Shown here: one piece after another, positions 38,271 to 52,273 of the stretch
Layout: the number at the start of each line of letters is the position of its first letter
Position numbering within the stretch: position 1 is the stretch's first letter
Assembly (NCBI GenBank): GCA_003260075.1
Contig: QLIY01000020.1
Location: 306,877-370,876 of the forward strand
Direction: 5' to 3'
DNA length: 64,000 bases
Source: Phallusia mammillata
Lineage: Eukaryota > Chordata > Ascidiacea > Phlebobranchia > Ascidiidae
Notes under the pieces: generated by a model
Database searches by the model: none
What the model saw: the letters and a program-made list of their open reading frames with translations, nothing else
What the model was told of the DNA's origin: nothing
Position numbers and translations under genes: made by a program

Positions 38271-38278
38271 AACTAGCT

Positions 38279-41200
38279 TGACCTTTAACAAGGCGCTGGT
38301 CGCTGATGACGTCAATCTACCAAAACACAATTTACCGTCTTCTACAACCGGCAAAGGTTGAGGAATGTCAAAACTACCACAACCTTTCAACTGAGTTCAC
38401 AGGCTGATGGCACAATAAGCCTGACGCCTTCCACGCTAATTCCTAACCTCTAACTTGCCAAGTTTGGACAAGCAAGTCAGCTTGTTCAACCATCATTGCG
38501 TTTGGTAAATACCTGCATATTTTTGTGGGTATATTTTTGTCATGTGCTAGATTTTAAATATGTAACTATATTGTCGAACTTTTTCTTGACAGTTATTCTT
38601 TTCACAGACGACTAAAGCAAATATTTTATTGACAAGAAACGATTTGGTAAAACGGCAGAAGAAAAGTCGAAATCGATTTACACATTTTCTTTTCAAAACG
38701 AGCTTTATTCATATTTTGTAACTTTGGGGTGAATAATATCGAGAGTTAAGCAAAGTGCGCTGAGTCAAACTTTAAATAAGTGGGACATTCTTTTTACTGT
38801 TTACAATAAAACGTAAATAGGTTTATAAACATAGCAATTTTGATTTTAAAGACTATGCCGTTTTATGCAGGCATACTACTTTCTATTGTACAAGACTGTG
38901 GCACAAATGGCTGTCGAATGTACAAGGAGCGTTCATGCAGGGGCCAAAGTTGAAATAGGCGGATATTTGTATAACGAGCTCAAACAGTCAAATATATATA
39001 CACAGCAATGTACACTTAAACACTTTTGAATATTTTTGTAGTGATTTGAAACAGGGTTTAGGCGCAAAATGCTTGGGCAAATATGTAGATTTTTCAAGAG
39101 GAACTTTAAATTGGTAAAAACAAGTGCAGTGATGACAGAAGGCTGTTAGTGAAGTTAGGAGAGAAAGAAAGACCATCCTCCTTTACTGCAAAAGTGCTTG
39201 CAACGGCGGCACAGCTTGACAAGAAAGTAATCACTTCGTACTGGAAAACAAAAATGCAATCGTAAGGAAAATGGCAAAGAATCACAAATGCCCTTGTGTT
39301 CAAATCCAATATTAAACAGCTTGATTGAAAACATTATAAAAACGTAAACATAAATAAAACAAACTATTTTGTCATTTTCCAAGCAAATAAATTATGCGAT
39401 CGTAACAGACCGTAGAATTCGAAGACGTATAAATTTCAAATTTTACCCATTGCTTCCCGCTCTATTAAGTCAGTGAATGAAAATCATTTAAAATTAAGTC
39501 AATTTACATATTTCCATCCCATAATTTATTAGAATTACTTGTTACAAGCGGGTATTTTACAAACAAATTAAGATTATTGCAAAACTTTGGTAAAACAAAT
39601 TAAAACTTACAGCAGAAACCCACATTTAAAATCAAATTATTGCGTGTGTGGGTTAAAAGAATTCAGTTGATTCGGATATTATTACATGATTATGCACAAA
39701 GATGAGCAAATTTCCGTTACTAAACCGCACAATCCTAAACTTCCCATTATACAAAGTAGCAATTAGAAGTTCTCAACCAAAATGTGGGTTTAAATATTGC
39801 GCAACTCTCCAAATACAATCGCAACGCGCCAATCGTAGAGCATCGTGGGATAGGCTATACTGATGGCTTTATGGAAAAACCTTATGGACAAAACATATTT
39901 ATGGGCAACATATTTGCAATAAAAGTGAGTTTCATTATAGGTCGCAGGTCAAAAAGTCCTTTTCGTTTTGTTCATTTATCTATCTTATTTACTCTGCAGT
40001 CAAGTTGGTTGAGTTTGACTCGTAACTTTAATTAATGTACACACCAAACTGTCCCCATGCAATCTATCATACTCATCGACGTTCAACTTCGTAGCATACA
40101 GTGTACACAAAACCGGATCTGGTTCGTTTGCGCGAAAGAATATGTCGATCGTGTTACACTGGCCATTACAACAAACTGTTGCTTTGATATGGTGACTTAA
40201 CAGTCGTATGACGTTACAATGCAAAGCCCCTAAACTTACTGACATCGTTTTTGAACACTTACTTTCAAAACAACATACATAAACGTTTTTGTTTCGAAGC
40301 TTTTACTTATTTTGACTTTCCCAAAACTTTGTTATATTTATTTATAAATTGTCGGTTCAATCCTGAGGAATATTCATGTTTACCATACCGTCCTTATTTC
40401 TAAAATTTGTCCTTATTTTGAAGGGGATTTCTTAGATAAAACTATTGTTCTATTTCTGAGAAACGTCCTATTTAGTCATATTTTGAACAATTACAAGTCA
40501 AATACCTGCTACAAGTAATGGTAAACCTAGAACTGAGCTGTCGTGAGATGCACGAAGTATTTTTTACGAATAAGGAGTTGCTGAAACAGAATGTTTCAGT
40601 CAAAAGTATGGCATGTGATATGTCATGGCTCATATAAATGCAAAGATTTGTTCAGAAACGTTTGTTTTGTTTCGTAAGAAAAAAAATATTTTTCGGTTGT
40701 CCTTATTTAAGGGTCCATATCGATGGCAACCCAGGGTATGTGCATTGGTTTGTTTGCAAAGAGAGTAATTAGTTTCCCAAACATCAATACACTGCATAAA
40801 ATTACCATCAAAATTGCACTTATGCAGTCTGCATGCCGTTTGAGCATAAAACAAGAGCTCGTTGATAAAAATGTTGCGGGTTTGGCCTGTTTGTGTTCAA
40901 CGTCGCCGTCGGCGAACACAAGAAACGTGAATGCAAACGCCACGTCTGGTAAATTTGTCTGCTTAGTTTAACGCAGGCGATCACAACCGCTTAAAACATG
41001 AGTGCGAATCTATACGCAACATATCGAGCACAACACATACTGCAAATACAAACAATTTAATCAGTCTTTAATTTCTTGATGAAATGAATGGTCCAAGGGT
41101 CATAACAAGCACAAAACGCTTTTATACAACAACATTGACTTAACTTAATGAAACTACGCTGTCCTGCACGGGTTATGTTGACGTAACAATTAGCTGGACC

Positions 41201-43616
41201 AGGTAAACGTTATCAGCAAACTTGCAATTGCCCCTAAACCCTCGCTCGACATCATCTGTTTGTTACCTACACAGACGCTGATAAGAACATTGGTTTCGCA
41301 ATATATTGTTGATTAAACTTTGCTGCGTCAAGGCTTCGGGTCTGGAATGTAACGGCTAGTGATCCAAACTTATACCGAACCATTAAACGTTCAATTTCAG
41401 TCCTATATTTTTTACCCTAGAATGTTGTAATGTAACATACTTAAAATTTCCAATAGTTTCTTATGCGATTACGAACATATGGGTATACAAAATATACAAA
41501 GTGAAGCTGATGGTTAATATTTAAGACAATTATACTGCTACAAAAGCTGGACGTTTAAGCCAAAAAGCAGTATCTAGTCGCATTGAAGCTGCGTAGAATA
41601 AAAAAAACATTTAACGGGTTTTCAATTTGGGTTTTCCACGCACACGAAATGTTATGTAATTTAACAACATGTTTCAAATCAATATTATTCAGACCAGAAT
41701 GACAAACTTTGAACGTCCTTTTTTGACGTGATGATTAATGCTTGTTAGTTGGTTGGGATACGTTGTTGAGTCGGGAAAATATTTGGTCGTGGTTTGCAGT
41801 TTTTCACGCGGCAACCGCTAAACTAACATACACCGTAAGGTTGCACAACCACCAAACCTGCTACACAATGTATGTGGGTTTCAAAGCAAATATTTTGCCC
41901 ACAACCGTTAGGAGTTGTTTTTGTATCAGTTGTGAGAAGTCCTAAAAATTAAGTTTCACTGGGTTTGTTGTGCTATTTGTTGCTCATACACAAATAAGAA
42001 ACGCGGTTTAAAGTGGTTGTTTGGGAATGTCTTACCAAGTCTTGGGTCAAATGCTTACTTTCAACCATAAAATTACGGGAGTTCAACACAAGATTCTGTC
42101 CCATCATTGCTTAAATTCATTGGGTGAAATCGGTAAATTGTAAATGAAAAGCCAATAAATCATATTTTTCTTGGTATTGGGTTGATTTTTTTTTTTGAGT
42201 AAAAATACGTCCCTAATATACCTAAATAGCAACATGCTTTATTATATAAACGTTTAGGCAAATGCTTATTACATTGTTAGTAATATGCGTTGATGAGGTA
42301 TTTGGTACTTCATGGTAAACATTTAACTATGAAGATGATAACTTTTTGTAAAACTTAAATTTTATTCTTTGTTGAGCTACTTTTAAAATCGTGTCTTGTG
42401 TATGTCTTTCTTGGACGTAATGATATTTCTTGCAAATCGCAATATAACCCAGTTTCGGGCTAATCTTTCAATGTTGAAATGAGGGCTTTTCACATTGTAG
42501 TTGTCAATTTCCGTCAGATTCGCCACCATATTTGGTCACTGGAGAGCTAAGCAGCTGCTGCTGCTTTGAAAAGCAATTATTAGTTGCAATCAAAGCGTTG
42601 ACAGGCGAGAGCTTTTGGCCTTGCAGCGTAGTCAGGACTCTCGTGGATCTCAGTAACAAGCGATGATTTCACAAACAACAGGTAAGTGCATTTTTGTGGT
42701 CAACGACGATTTGCGGAACGCTCGCTCGAAAAAATAGATAAGTTTTTTGTTGCTGAATTGCTGATGAACTTCAAGATAAAATTTGGTCAGAAATTATCCC
42801 TTCATCATAATGTTTTGTGGTTTAAACATCACCGTTTTAGGCAATTATGCAATTAGGTGTACAGCTTGTGAGGCCTAAATTCTTATTACAGTTACGAGCT
42901 GTCCAGTATATGGAGATTTATAGCCTGTGATACATCACTGTGACCAATGACTGCTAATTATGTTACGTTACTTGGCAACAAAAGTTCACTTTCTTCAAAT
43001 TACAAGAAAAAACAAACAAAGCCGAAATTGGAACAAAAACACATGTGTTTTTACTGCAAAAAGACCCCATTTTAGGAGTTAAAAAAGTTCACACTGTAAA
43101 ACAACAAGTTTTTAGTAGTGGGCCACAAAGTTACAAAATTTAAATAATGTGGGATCAATATAGGTTTTGGTTTAAAAGTAACCAGCATTTCGCGCTCAAA
43201 CCACACAACGAATTTAATACCTGTATAATATAGCATCATCTTATGACCATGGATCTGAAGTAATAAGTGTGTGATAGTGGTGATGTCGTCATTTTAGAGT
43301 TTTAGAACCACATACGTGAAAAAATTGCGCGTTACAGTAAAAAGTTTGTATTCTTTCAGTTAACTCTTTGGTTTCGGATTGTTTATTGTTTGTATTGGGC
43401 AAACAATTAAAATGACAGGACCAAATGTCTCGTTTGATGTAGTCATATGTTTTCACTTCGCAATGAGTTGAATGATTCATTAGCGTTTAATGTATCATTA
43501 GGTTGCAGATTTCGTCGAAGCAAGTTGATACAATCAAGATAGACCTAAAGACTAAAACTAAAACTACCCTTAACGTTGACCTATTAAGCCGAATCATGAG
43601 AAAGTGTCAAACTTAC
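38279..43616. other. Non-coding intergenic DNA
   Basis: No gene supported. The overlapping frames at 40630-40971 on both strands lack domains. Confidence 0.4.
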
Positions 43617-43767
43617 CATCACGCCTAAGGCGAGTGTATCCGCACCTTCCGCAAAATCTGCAGTGTTTGTGTTTCATTCTTCGTGCATCCGTTCTCATAT
43701 CTGCAGCAAAGAAGTCTGCTGCCAGTAGCGCGACCACCAATACCAACATCCAATATCTTGTATTCAT
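43617..43767 (-). CDS. First coding exon of a small secreted cationic peptide
   Basis: Read on the minus strand, ATG at 43767 opens a 50-codon exon. It starts MNTRYW, followed by a hydrophobic core (MLVLVVALLAADFFA) typical of a signal peptide. The mature part is strongly basic with three Cys: ARRMKHKHCRFCGRCGYTRL. It ends in a consensus donor, G|GTAAGT, at 43616. The next exon was not identified: acceptors at about 43262 and 43098 give only a few residues before a stop. It could be an antimicrobial-type peptide or a neuropeptide or hormone precursor; the dibasic RR at the Cys-rich start could be a processing site. I do not recognise the family, and function is not assigned. Confidence 0.5.
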
Positions 43768-46700
43768 TTTGGGGCACCGCAAGACTTTGTCACAAGGGTC
43801 TTGGTTTGCTTTTAGCTGGCTACTTCCTAGCTTTGCTAAGTCAACAGTGGAACCTTGGCGGTTGGATAGAATACACAACTATATACGGCTCTGCAAACAC
43901 AGAAAAGATTGTACGTTAAACAGTTGCCCTGTGTTTGTTACACAAGCTTGTGTGCTGGCACCCTATGTCATGGGAATAGTCTTGAATTTGTGGTTTGCTG
44001 GGCACCTTGGATTAAATTAGTGGGATGCGGGTGACTGTTCTGAAACTTTGACGAAGCAAAATCGACTAGTCTGTTTTGTGTGCCAAATATGCATGCCTTA
44101 ACAATTTGCAAAAATAGAATGCAAATTTGTGTTAACTTGCACTATTCGATTCAAATACCAAATTTCGTGTTGACGTAAAGATGCTGCACAGCTGCGCTGC
44201 CAAAACAAATTACTTCAGACCTCAAGTTCAATTAGTAGGGGCTCAAAATCCCGCAAGAGTACTTGATAAAGTTCCGATCACTCAACACGAAACACTAAAA
44301 CAACGCTATAGCGCACTTGTCCAAAACAACATCTTAACAAATGATGCGTTAAAAGTCTATTTCAAGTCGTGTGGTCCACCGTCCCATTGAAAGACGGATT
44401 TCGAAAAGGTTTTAAGCTAGGGTGTGCGGGGCCCTAAAAACTTCCAAAACACATTTGAGGTTTCAGAATGACAAACATACGACATTCTATTAATAGTGTT
44501 TTAGACAAACTTTGGCTCGTTTTGTTTCTCAATGAAGTACTTTAAAAAAAATCATTCAGACACAAATGAACGCTGTAAAAAATAGTGACAATTGTTCTTT
44601 AACAGCATATATTGTGACAATATCTGTTGTTGGTATTCGTAAAACACGACACTAACAAGCATACAACGTAAAAGTTTCACAGCACAACTCAAAAAACCCA
44701 AAAGATATGACCTTGGCTCCCAACGCAATTGTTTCATTTTCCTTATATGTCCTTCAGTCTAAAATCGAACTTTTTTGACATTTAAAACCTGAACTTATGT
44801 ACGCAGATTGAACTTTTTTGACATTTAAAACCTGAACTTATGTTCTGTGCTAACTTATTGTCTCACGCTGTACATTCCATATTTCTGTCACAGCATTACA
44901 GTTTACCTATTAGTGTGATATCAGGACTCAGCAATGCCAAAATCTTACTATCTCATAAACCACATGTAACTTAGTTCTGCTAGCATGTACAGCGAGGAGT
45001 AAATAACCGTCTGGGCAAACACGAAAAGAACTCAACCGAGTGCTTCAGCAGTGATTTTCAGAACGTTTATTGACATTCGTAACCACACATTTGTTTTGAC
45101 CAACAACATTCTGGGCCTAACATTAAGTCGCGGCTGAGACTAAAAAGGGCCGACGCGTTTAGGCAGGGGTCACGCAACTTTTTTTAACAGCGGGCCTGAT
45201 AAGATTGAAAATAACACATGAGGTACACATGGAATAGCAAGACCTACAATCTCATTTACAGTCAAACAGTATTAAAGAGTATATTAAAGAGTATCTCTCA
45301 TATCCTCATTCACAGTATTCTATTCTTCCATCACTAATGAAATGCATTTGTTTGCGCACAATAACGAAGACAATACTTTTGTCTTGTCTGTGATGTAACA
45401 AATTGTCTTTGGATCATTTTTGAGTACTTTGAAACTAGGTTAAATTAATCCTACACGTTGTACCTTTTGTTGGTGAAAACAAAAAAGTACCATGTACCCT
45501 TTACTTATTCCCGCCTATAATAGCACATTCAAAAAATGGGCGTAGAATCGTGATCTATATCTTTTAAACCTAAGCCATTAACTTTTCGTACGACAGAACA
45601 CGTTTTCGGTGCAACTTATAACTTCAAGTTTCGCACTCTGAGCTGAGCCTCACAACTGTCCAACCAAAATGACTTCCTCTGTTTTGCGAATAGCAAGTAA
45701 TTTCACTGAATCGAAAAAAATTTGCGTTCCGTATTAAGAAACGTCTTTCAGAGGCTTCTAAGGAACATTCTTCTAACACCGATTCTGTGTGAATGATAGG
45801 CCTGGGAGATTTAATTGCTGGTTATCAAGCAAGGCCGGTCCGCTGACAGAATTCTGCGGCATTGGCCTCAAGACAAGCCCGAGCTTAAATAGACTTTCTT
45901 TTACCGACTCAAATTGAATTGACTTTGAAGCGCTCAAGCAAAAGGCCCAATGACAACTTTTTCAGAGCTTTAGATTCTTGGGACAGGTGAAGCGTGACGA
46001 GTAAGTGCTATTTCGCAATCATCAATCTAACCGCGTCACCTCATTCGCCGAATGACGATACTCTCGACTTGGTGGTCGCACCTGCAAAATGTACCTTTAT
46101 TCTCTATTGCTGACTTCGGGAATTTTTTTCTCATGTATATTTGCGAACAAAAAACTGACAATAAACGCATTTTTGATACCTTTGAAAATTAATAAAACAA
46201 ACACTAAAGTTGTTCTAAATGTTGCAGACAAAAAAGTTACCGGTTTGTATCTATCTTTGAAAAAATGGTTTTAGTGTCAAAAGTATATCAACTCGAATAG
46301 ATGTTTCAAATATGAATTTAAAGAGTAATCAGCCACCAAAAAAATCTTTAGAATTAAGTCCGGGATAAGTTTAAACCCAAATTTAAATTTTTGAAAGCAA
46401 GTAAAAGCCATAAGGTCGATTTGGAAATTATCAACCAGCCTATGCCCATATAAGGCAAATCGTTAAACGACGTTTTATTCGCTACAAAATCGAGCCACAT
46501 ACTTTGGTGGCACTAAAACTGGTCATCACATCTGATGGGTAAATCAACATTTTAAAGAGAGTTCTGTCTAACGACCTTAACGTTTTCGACAGGACAAAGT
46601 CAATGATCGGCGGCGGCTGCAAAGGAGAGTCGACGTTCCAAACCATTGAGCACTCAAGAACACTTTAAAATGTCACTCAGGGCTGTAGCTCTTGAACCAG

Positions 46701-48630
46701 CACATGCTAAACACTTTAGACTGCCAATTATCGCTTTAGCATTAGACTTGACGAAGGCGAAGGTGGCCTTGTGCAACGTGGGTGTATGTAACTTCAAGCT
46801 AAATTGGCCTTTTCATGTTAGCATTAAAAAAATTAGGAAACCGAACACTTCAAAACGTTGCGATCGCAAAATACTTAGTCTTTTTTGTTCTACATATGGG
46901 AGAATTTTAAATGTGTCATATCCGTTACAACTCAGTAACACTTGACACTTTTCTTAAGCCGAATCCAAAAGTTTTGCGGTACATGTAAATTCTACGACTT
47001 GTTCGTTGCATTTTTGTTGTAATTAGCAATTTCTTATTTAAATTTAAAACAGGTATTATACATTTCGACAACGTATGCATCAAACCTTTCGTGTTTGGTG
47101 CTTTTGCATGAATTTTTCGCTGTCACAATCAAAGCTACAAAGTGGGTCCCAAATTGGTTAAACCGGACATGAACAGCAACGTACACGCGCGAAAAATGCC
47201 TATACCCGATTGGTTTTTAAATGACTCCGAATTATGCCCGAAAGTTAATTTTTCCAAATTTAAATTACGAGTCCAATGAGGCAAAATGTGAAAATAGGCC
47301 CGAATAAAGTGAATGTTATGCAAACTGAAGCCCGAACGTCGCCCAAACCTTAAACGGACTCATAATAATGTACGTATCGAAGTGATGCACTAAAAAACTG
47401 CCTCAAAAACATTCAGGCTGAAACCGAACGAATCGAAAAATCTCTTAACGTCTACTGAATTTGACTAAACCCATTGACAATCTCATAATAGTTAGACTGT
47501 TCAGGAAAAGAACGTTTGTTGTTTACCGTAATGCACGGGGTCGAGCACCCAAGTACTTGAAAACTAAGCACCCCCATTTTTTAAAGAATAAATAGTTTAT
47601 TGTAAACAAATTCGTGGAAACCTGGCGTATCGTCCGTCGACAAATAAACATATTTTTCCCAAAATCAAAAACAACCAAGTAATCAGTTAGTATGACTAAT
47701 CTGTCGTTACGTCGTAGCACTGTGATAAATAGTATCTAAGCGTGTTACACATATCACAGCACGTAGTTTGGTCCATGAACTCTCACATACCACAAACAGT
47801 TCCGCTTGGATATCATACAGAATGACATTGTGTTTAATGGATAGGCTGGCTGATACAACCCAACCAAGCGTTTCACATCATATAAAATAAATCAGTCTTC
47901 TATTGTACGCCTTGTTGGCCGATTCATAATTTGTCACGCGCACTACGCTTGGTAACCCGGCTGCAAAATGTAAAACACGTTCGCATACAGCCACACCGGT
48001 AACAGAACAACTCCTCATGAACTAGGCCAGGCTAATTCGTGGAACATGACGTCATGGGTACAGTGCATCGGGTCACGTATCTCATAAGAATGTTTGGAAA
48101 GCAAATACATTTTTCACAATAGCGCGCACTTTGTACAAAGATTTGCGGAAGGGTATACAACGTTTGAAATATGATTAAACGGACTGTGGTTTTTAGGTTT
48201 TGTTTTTATAGACCCAAAAATAGGTAAACTCAATTGAACTTTGCCGAAATAATTGGGTAACGGGCGTAACGAAATACCATCTTGCATTCAGGCGCCAATG
48301 AAAAAAAGAAAAAAAAATGCTTGTGTCAAAAACACCTCTTGGAAATATCTAACCAAACAAATAAGCATTTCCATACATTTTTGTCTGCTCCGATTTTTGA
48401 AAAACGCTCATAGCAAAGGCTTGATGATACCTTTGAAGGCAGGGAATTTGCCCGCCCCCTAATTCAGTTAATCCAATTCACCTTTAGTTTGGTAAAAGTA
48501 CGGAGTTTTGTTACCGGAAAACATCATTCATTCTGACAGTCAGATTTGCGTTCTATAGCTTTGTTATTACAGCAGTGTATATGCAAGAACTCTTCATGTC
48601 GAAATGCGGTTAACTTAACGAAACCTCACT

Positions 48631-48632
<2 letters not shown>
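43768..48632. other. Non-coding intergenic DNA
   Basis: No gene supported. It contains a short tandem duplication (44764-44842) and words like GCAGGGGTCACGCAAC at about 45163 that resemble one hAT end without a partner. A diffuse GCCCGAA-rich repeat lies around 47190-47345, similar in texture to 60340-60690. Confidence 0.4.
44764..44842. repeat. Tandem duplication, period about 42 bp
   Basis: The block GAACTTTTTTGACATTTAAA plus ACCTGAACTTATGT occurs twice in direct succession with a short spacer. Confidence 0.85.

Positions 48633-48715
<83 letters not shown>
48633..48715. other. Run of 83 Cs, probable assembly gap
   Basis: Eighty-three uninterrupted Cs, the same length as the run at 57833-57915. 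The poly-proline frame through it is an artefact. Confidence 0.75.
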
Positions 48716-51055
48716 ATACTCACAGTGAAATCTTTAACAAAGGGTACTGTCAATAAATTTTATGGTAAACTTATTTAAATGCTTTGTGGCCATGAGAACA
48801 ACTTGTCTATTTTAATGTATTCCCGTCGCGTGCCTTTCAATTTTGGTTCCCTAAATAGAAGGTTTGACTGAAACCGCAAAGGCGGCGAAGCGACAGTGAT
48901 TACGGCTGTCAGAACCATAATTTGCTTGGTATCAATATAGACGTCAAATCTGTCTGCCTGCCTGCCACCCACACCGGCTAATCTAAATCAGATTCTGGCT
49001 GCGGGATTACGAAATAAATCTGCGCTACTTCAAAGAAACAGTTAAAGCGAAACGTGTTAAAAGGCACGTAAACCGGATATCATAAATGGCACAAGTTTAA
49101 CATTGATTCCATTTAAATCAAGAAGATTGTATGTTTAAAATTGTAATTCCCTTGTTCGATTTTCTCAATGTCCATGTATCGCAAAATAACGTATCTAAAG
49201 TTTTAAACCAATAAACTGACCGCCGTAAAGTTGTTTAGGAAATTACATTTTCGCTGCCAATGTTTTATGCAGAGAAACAGACTCAGTTGCAGAAAGATGC
49301 AAAATTTTCCTTGTTAAACTTTTTATGCATAATTTTCCAAACAACAAAATTTGTGCATAAAGAGGCTCACGACGATTTCCGTGCTAAAGCCAATGCTAAG
49401 TCAACAATCAATTAATCATACTAGTAGAAGCCGCCTATTTTTCGCTCTTTGGTTTAAAAAGCCCCACAGCAATCCATCAAGATTGCAGTACAGCAGTAAC
49501 AGTTTAATTACCTCTGCAAAGTTTTTGCCCTAAAACCAGTTCAAAAAAAAACTGTTACAAAAGAGGTAAAATATATATCACCATTAAGCAACGCTTTTGG
49601 CATGTTACGTAAACGTTAGTTTGATTTAATTTTGTAATCTTCCACCGTCGGTTCGGCTATTTCGCTATCATCAAGCCTCGTGGCCCTATGTAGCCGCCGG
49701 CGCCAAAGGTTGTACCACAAGCTTCTACACTTTGACATGTTGGGTATCTTTCTGACACAGCACAAGTTCGCGGCTGCACGTCCGCATCGAGAATCTAATC
49801 TTGCAAACTGATACGACTAAGGTCATGGTTTTCTGAAACCGAAGCATAATCCCTAAGAACGTTAAAGAGCAACACAAAAAATCGCTATTAAATTCGGCTA
49901 AAAGTTTAGATGGATTTTTAGATTTTAGCACACGTTAATATGATGGGCAAATTCTTGTGCATTTTTACGTTAAAAATGATAACTGAAACATATCACTGAC
50001 AATCGATCGCTAAAATTCAACCAAGCAAAATCTGTAGACATAGTTGTACATTGCTTCCTTAGCACTGGTAATGCATTTAGGATCAAGACAAATTTGCACA
50101 CGATTTTTAGAAATTACGCCATCTTGAGTGAAAACTACTATGGGAAAAGAACAGCCGATTGGTAAAAGGTCTGACATGTGTTCAAGTAGATGCACTTGGC
50201 GTTTCAGTAACCTAATCCCGCTTGATAACTTTCACAGACCACAGTCTAGTACAATTATTGCGTCATTAGTAGATAAATATAGCATCAAAAGTGGTATGGG
50301 CTTGGTTGGTAAATGCTTATAAAAATGACGAAATACCTCCGTTTTAGAGAAATCAAATTTTGCATAATTTGCAAAATAGCAATGGTTGGTCTATAAATTA
50401 ATGTATGTCGGTGTTGTGTCAAACTGCAAACAAAGCATGTTTTTAACCAATTCTGTCCCAATTATGTATTAAATCACACTATACCCCTCTTTATCAAACC
50501 TTAGCTGAGGTAAACTACTAATTAAATATTTTCGCATTCATGGATTTAAGTTTCTCCAATAACCATAATCGAACGTTAGTTTTGTTGAAATAAATATTTG
50601 TAAAAACCATAGTTCGGAAAATTACGGTGAACCATCTTTAATGGAAAAACTTTATCGTGGTCAAGACACAGAAAGTCCTTGTAATCGATTAGGTGCCGGA
50701 TTAGATAAGTAATTTGGTTAATTACTTTAAAACGGTGAATAATGACTGAATTAACGGATTTTCGTAGAACCTTAAAACATGTTTTCTCCTATTGCATGAC
50801 TTTTCTGAATGATTAAGATTTCGAATCAGGTACTTGATTTATGAATAACCGATTGGTGATTGTAGCAAACCACCAAGTTAAACCTGTTACGCAACTTACT
50901 AAAATCTAAGAAGGTGATAGCGCTGTCTATTTTTGATAATTTACATAGTCTTTTGACTTCGATTTCAAATTGCAAAAACCGTCAAGAATTTACAACAAAA
51001 TATTGAAACTCCTGCATGACCAAGCAGTATAAAAACAGTACATAAGTTTGTTAAA
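48716..51055. other. Non-coding intergenic DNA
   Basis: AT-rich sequence between a gap and the tandem repeat that follows. No gene or RNA recognised. Confidence 0.4.
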
Positions 51056-51405
51056 ATCTTGGTGTTTGGTTGTTATTTACCTTTTACCACAAATGGTTAA
51101 ATATTTTGAAGTTTTGCTATAAATTTGTGACAAGAATTTCGTGTTTGTAAAGCAAAGATGTACTTCGAAAACATATTATTGCAGGCAAGAACGTGCAGAA
51201 ATCAATGCGAATTAAAAAAATTCAAATACACTGAAAAACTTTGTGTTTGGTCGTTTTTCTCTTTTACCGCATATTTTTGAAGCAAAGTTTTGCTACAAAA
51301 AAATTGTCACAACAATTATGTGTTTTAGAGCGAACGATGTGGTATGAAAATATATTGTTACAGACAAAGAAGGTTCGAAAATCAATGCGCATTAAAAAAG
51401 AACAT
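51056..51405. repeat. Divergent tandem duplication, about 170 bp per unit
   Basis: Unit 1 (about 51056-51220) and unit 2 (about 51236-51405) share, in order, TTGTGTTTGGT-like, TTTTACC, GAAG..TTTTGCTA, TCAATGCG and ATTAAAAAA words, with many substitutions. It lies just 3' of the C3-like gene. Confidence 0.65.
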
Positions 51406-51599
51406 TAAAACATCTTCCTACTGGGTCTGGAGTAATGACTTATTTTGCTTCCTAACATTGTAAGCGATTCATGTCCAAGATAGTTTCCGAGTTTTGAACA
51501 AACTTTCAAATGCGTCACAAGAACGAGTGCACAAAGATAGTTAACAAACCCGTTTCGCGGAAAAAACAAGCAAGTATAAAAAACAACTGATATAAAAGC

Positions 51600-52273
51600 T
51601 TAACATGGCATAATATGTGTGTAAAAATCCAAAGAGTTCCAAATAGATCGTTTCGGTTCTGGACAACTTCCACAATCCCTGTCCTTTGGCCACCATTCGA
51701 TCCTGGCTTCATGATCAAGCAGGTGTTTGTAGACCCTGCCATAATAATTTTTATTAGCCAAAGCATGAATTCACAAATCAAAAAATAATAAACAATTCAA
51801 TGATGGCATGAGCATTTGCCGAAACGTTTAAAAAAAAAGCATGTCGCTTTTTTACGTCTATTTGGGCCGTTAATTTTATCATTAAACTTATAAACAGATC
51901 CATATATAGTGTTTCAAAGTTAAAAAAATCAGTTTTACCACAATAAACTACGGCAAATAATGTGGTGTTTCATGATATACACCCTGAAAACGCTTACCCT
52001 ACAACCAATCCAGCTATATTCATACACGTTAACGTACGAATCCATTTACTCACCCGTCAGTGCCCTGTACCACCGTCTTCCCAGTCACGTGATATTCACG
52101 GTTCCGCCTGAATTTTGTACCTTCGTCACATTCGCCTTTTACCCAAAACGTGTGGTTTTCATTAATTCTGATGTCAGTAACTCCGGTGCTTTTAAAGTTG
52201 TTACGAATGTTGCCATCAAACTTAATCCATTTTCCCTCGTCAACTGGTTCGGTTACCACTCTTATTCTGTACG
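51600..52273 (-). CDS. C3-like: C345C/netrin-like C-terminal domain (exons 52273-52054, 51735-51600)
   Basis: The domain opens TVYGAYRIRVVTEP (C3: VDYVYKTRLVKVQ), continues TGVTDIRINENHTFWVKGEC (C3: VQVGQQRTFISPIKC), and closes with IEWWPKDRDCGSC...IMPC and TAA at 51600-51602 (C3: VEHWPEEDEC...FGCPN). This domain is diagnostic of C3, C4 and C5 among thioester proteins. Confidence 0.92.

Noticed and set aside
45163-45200. hAT element start (GCAGGGGTCACGCAAC)
   Set aside because: No matching inverted end or target duplication found downstream.
48546-48728. Proline-rich protein frame
   Set aside because: Translation of the 83-C run.
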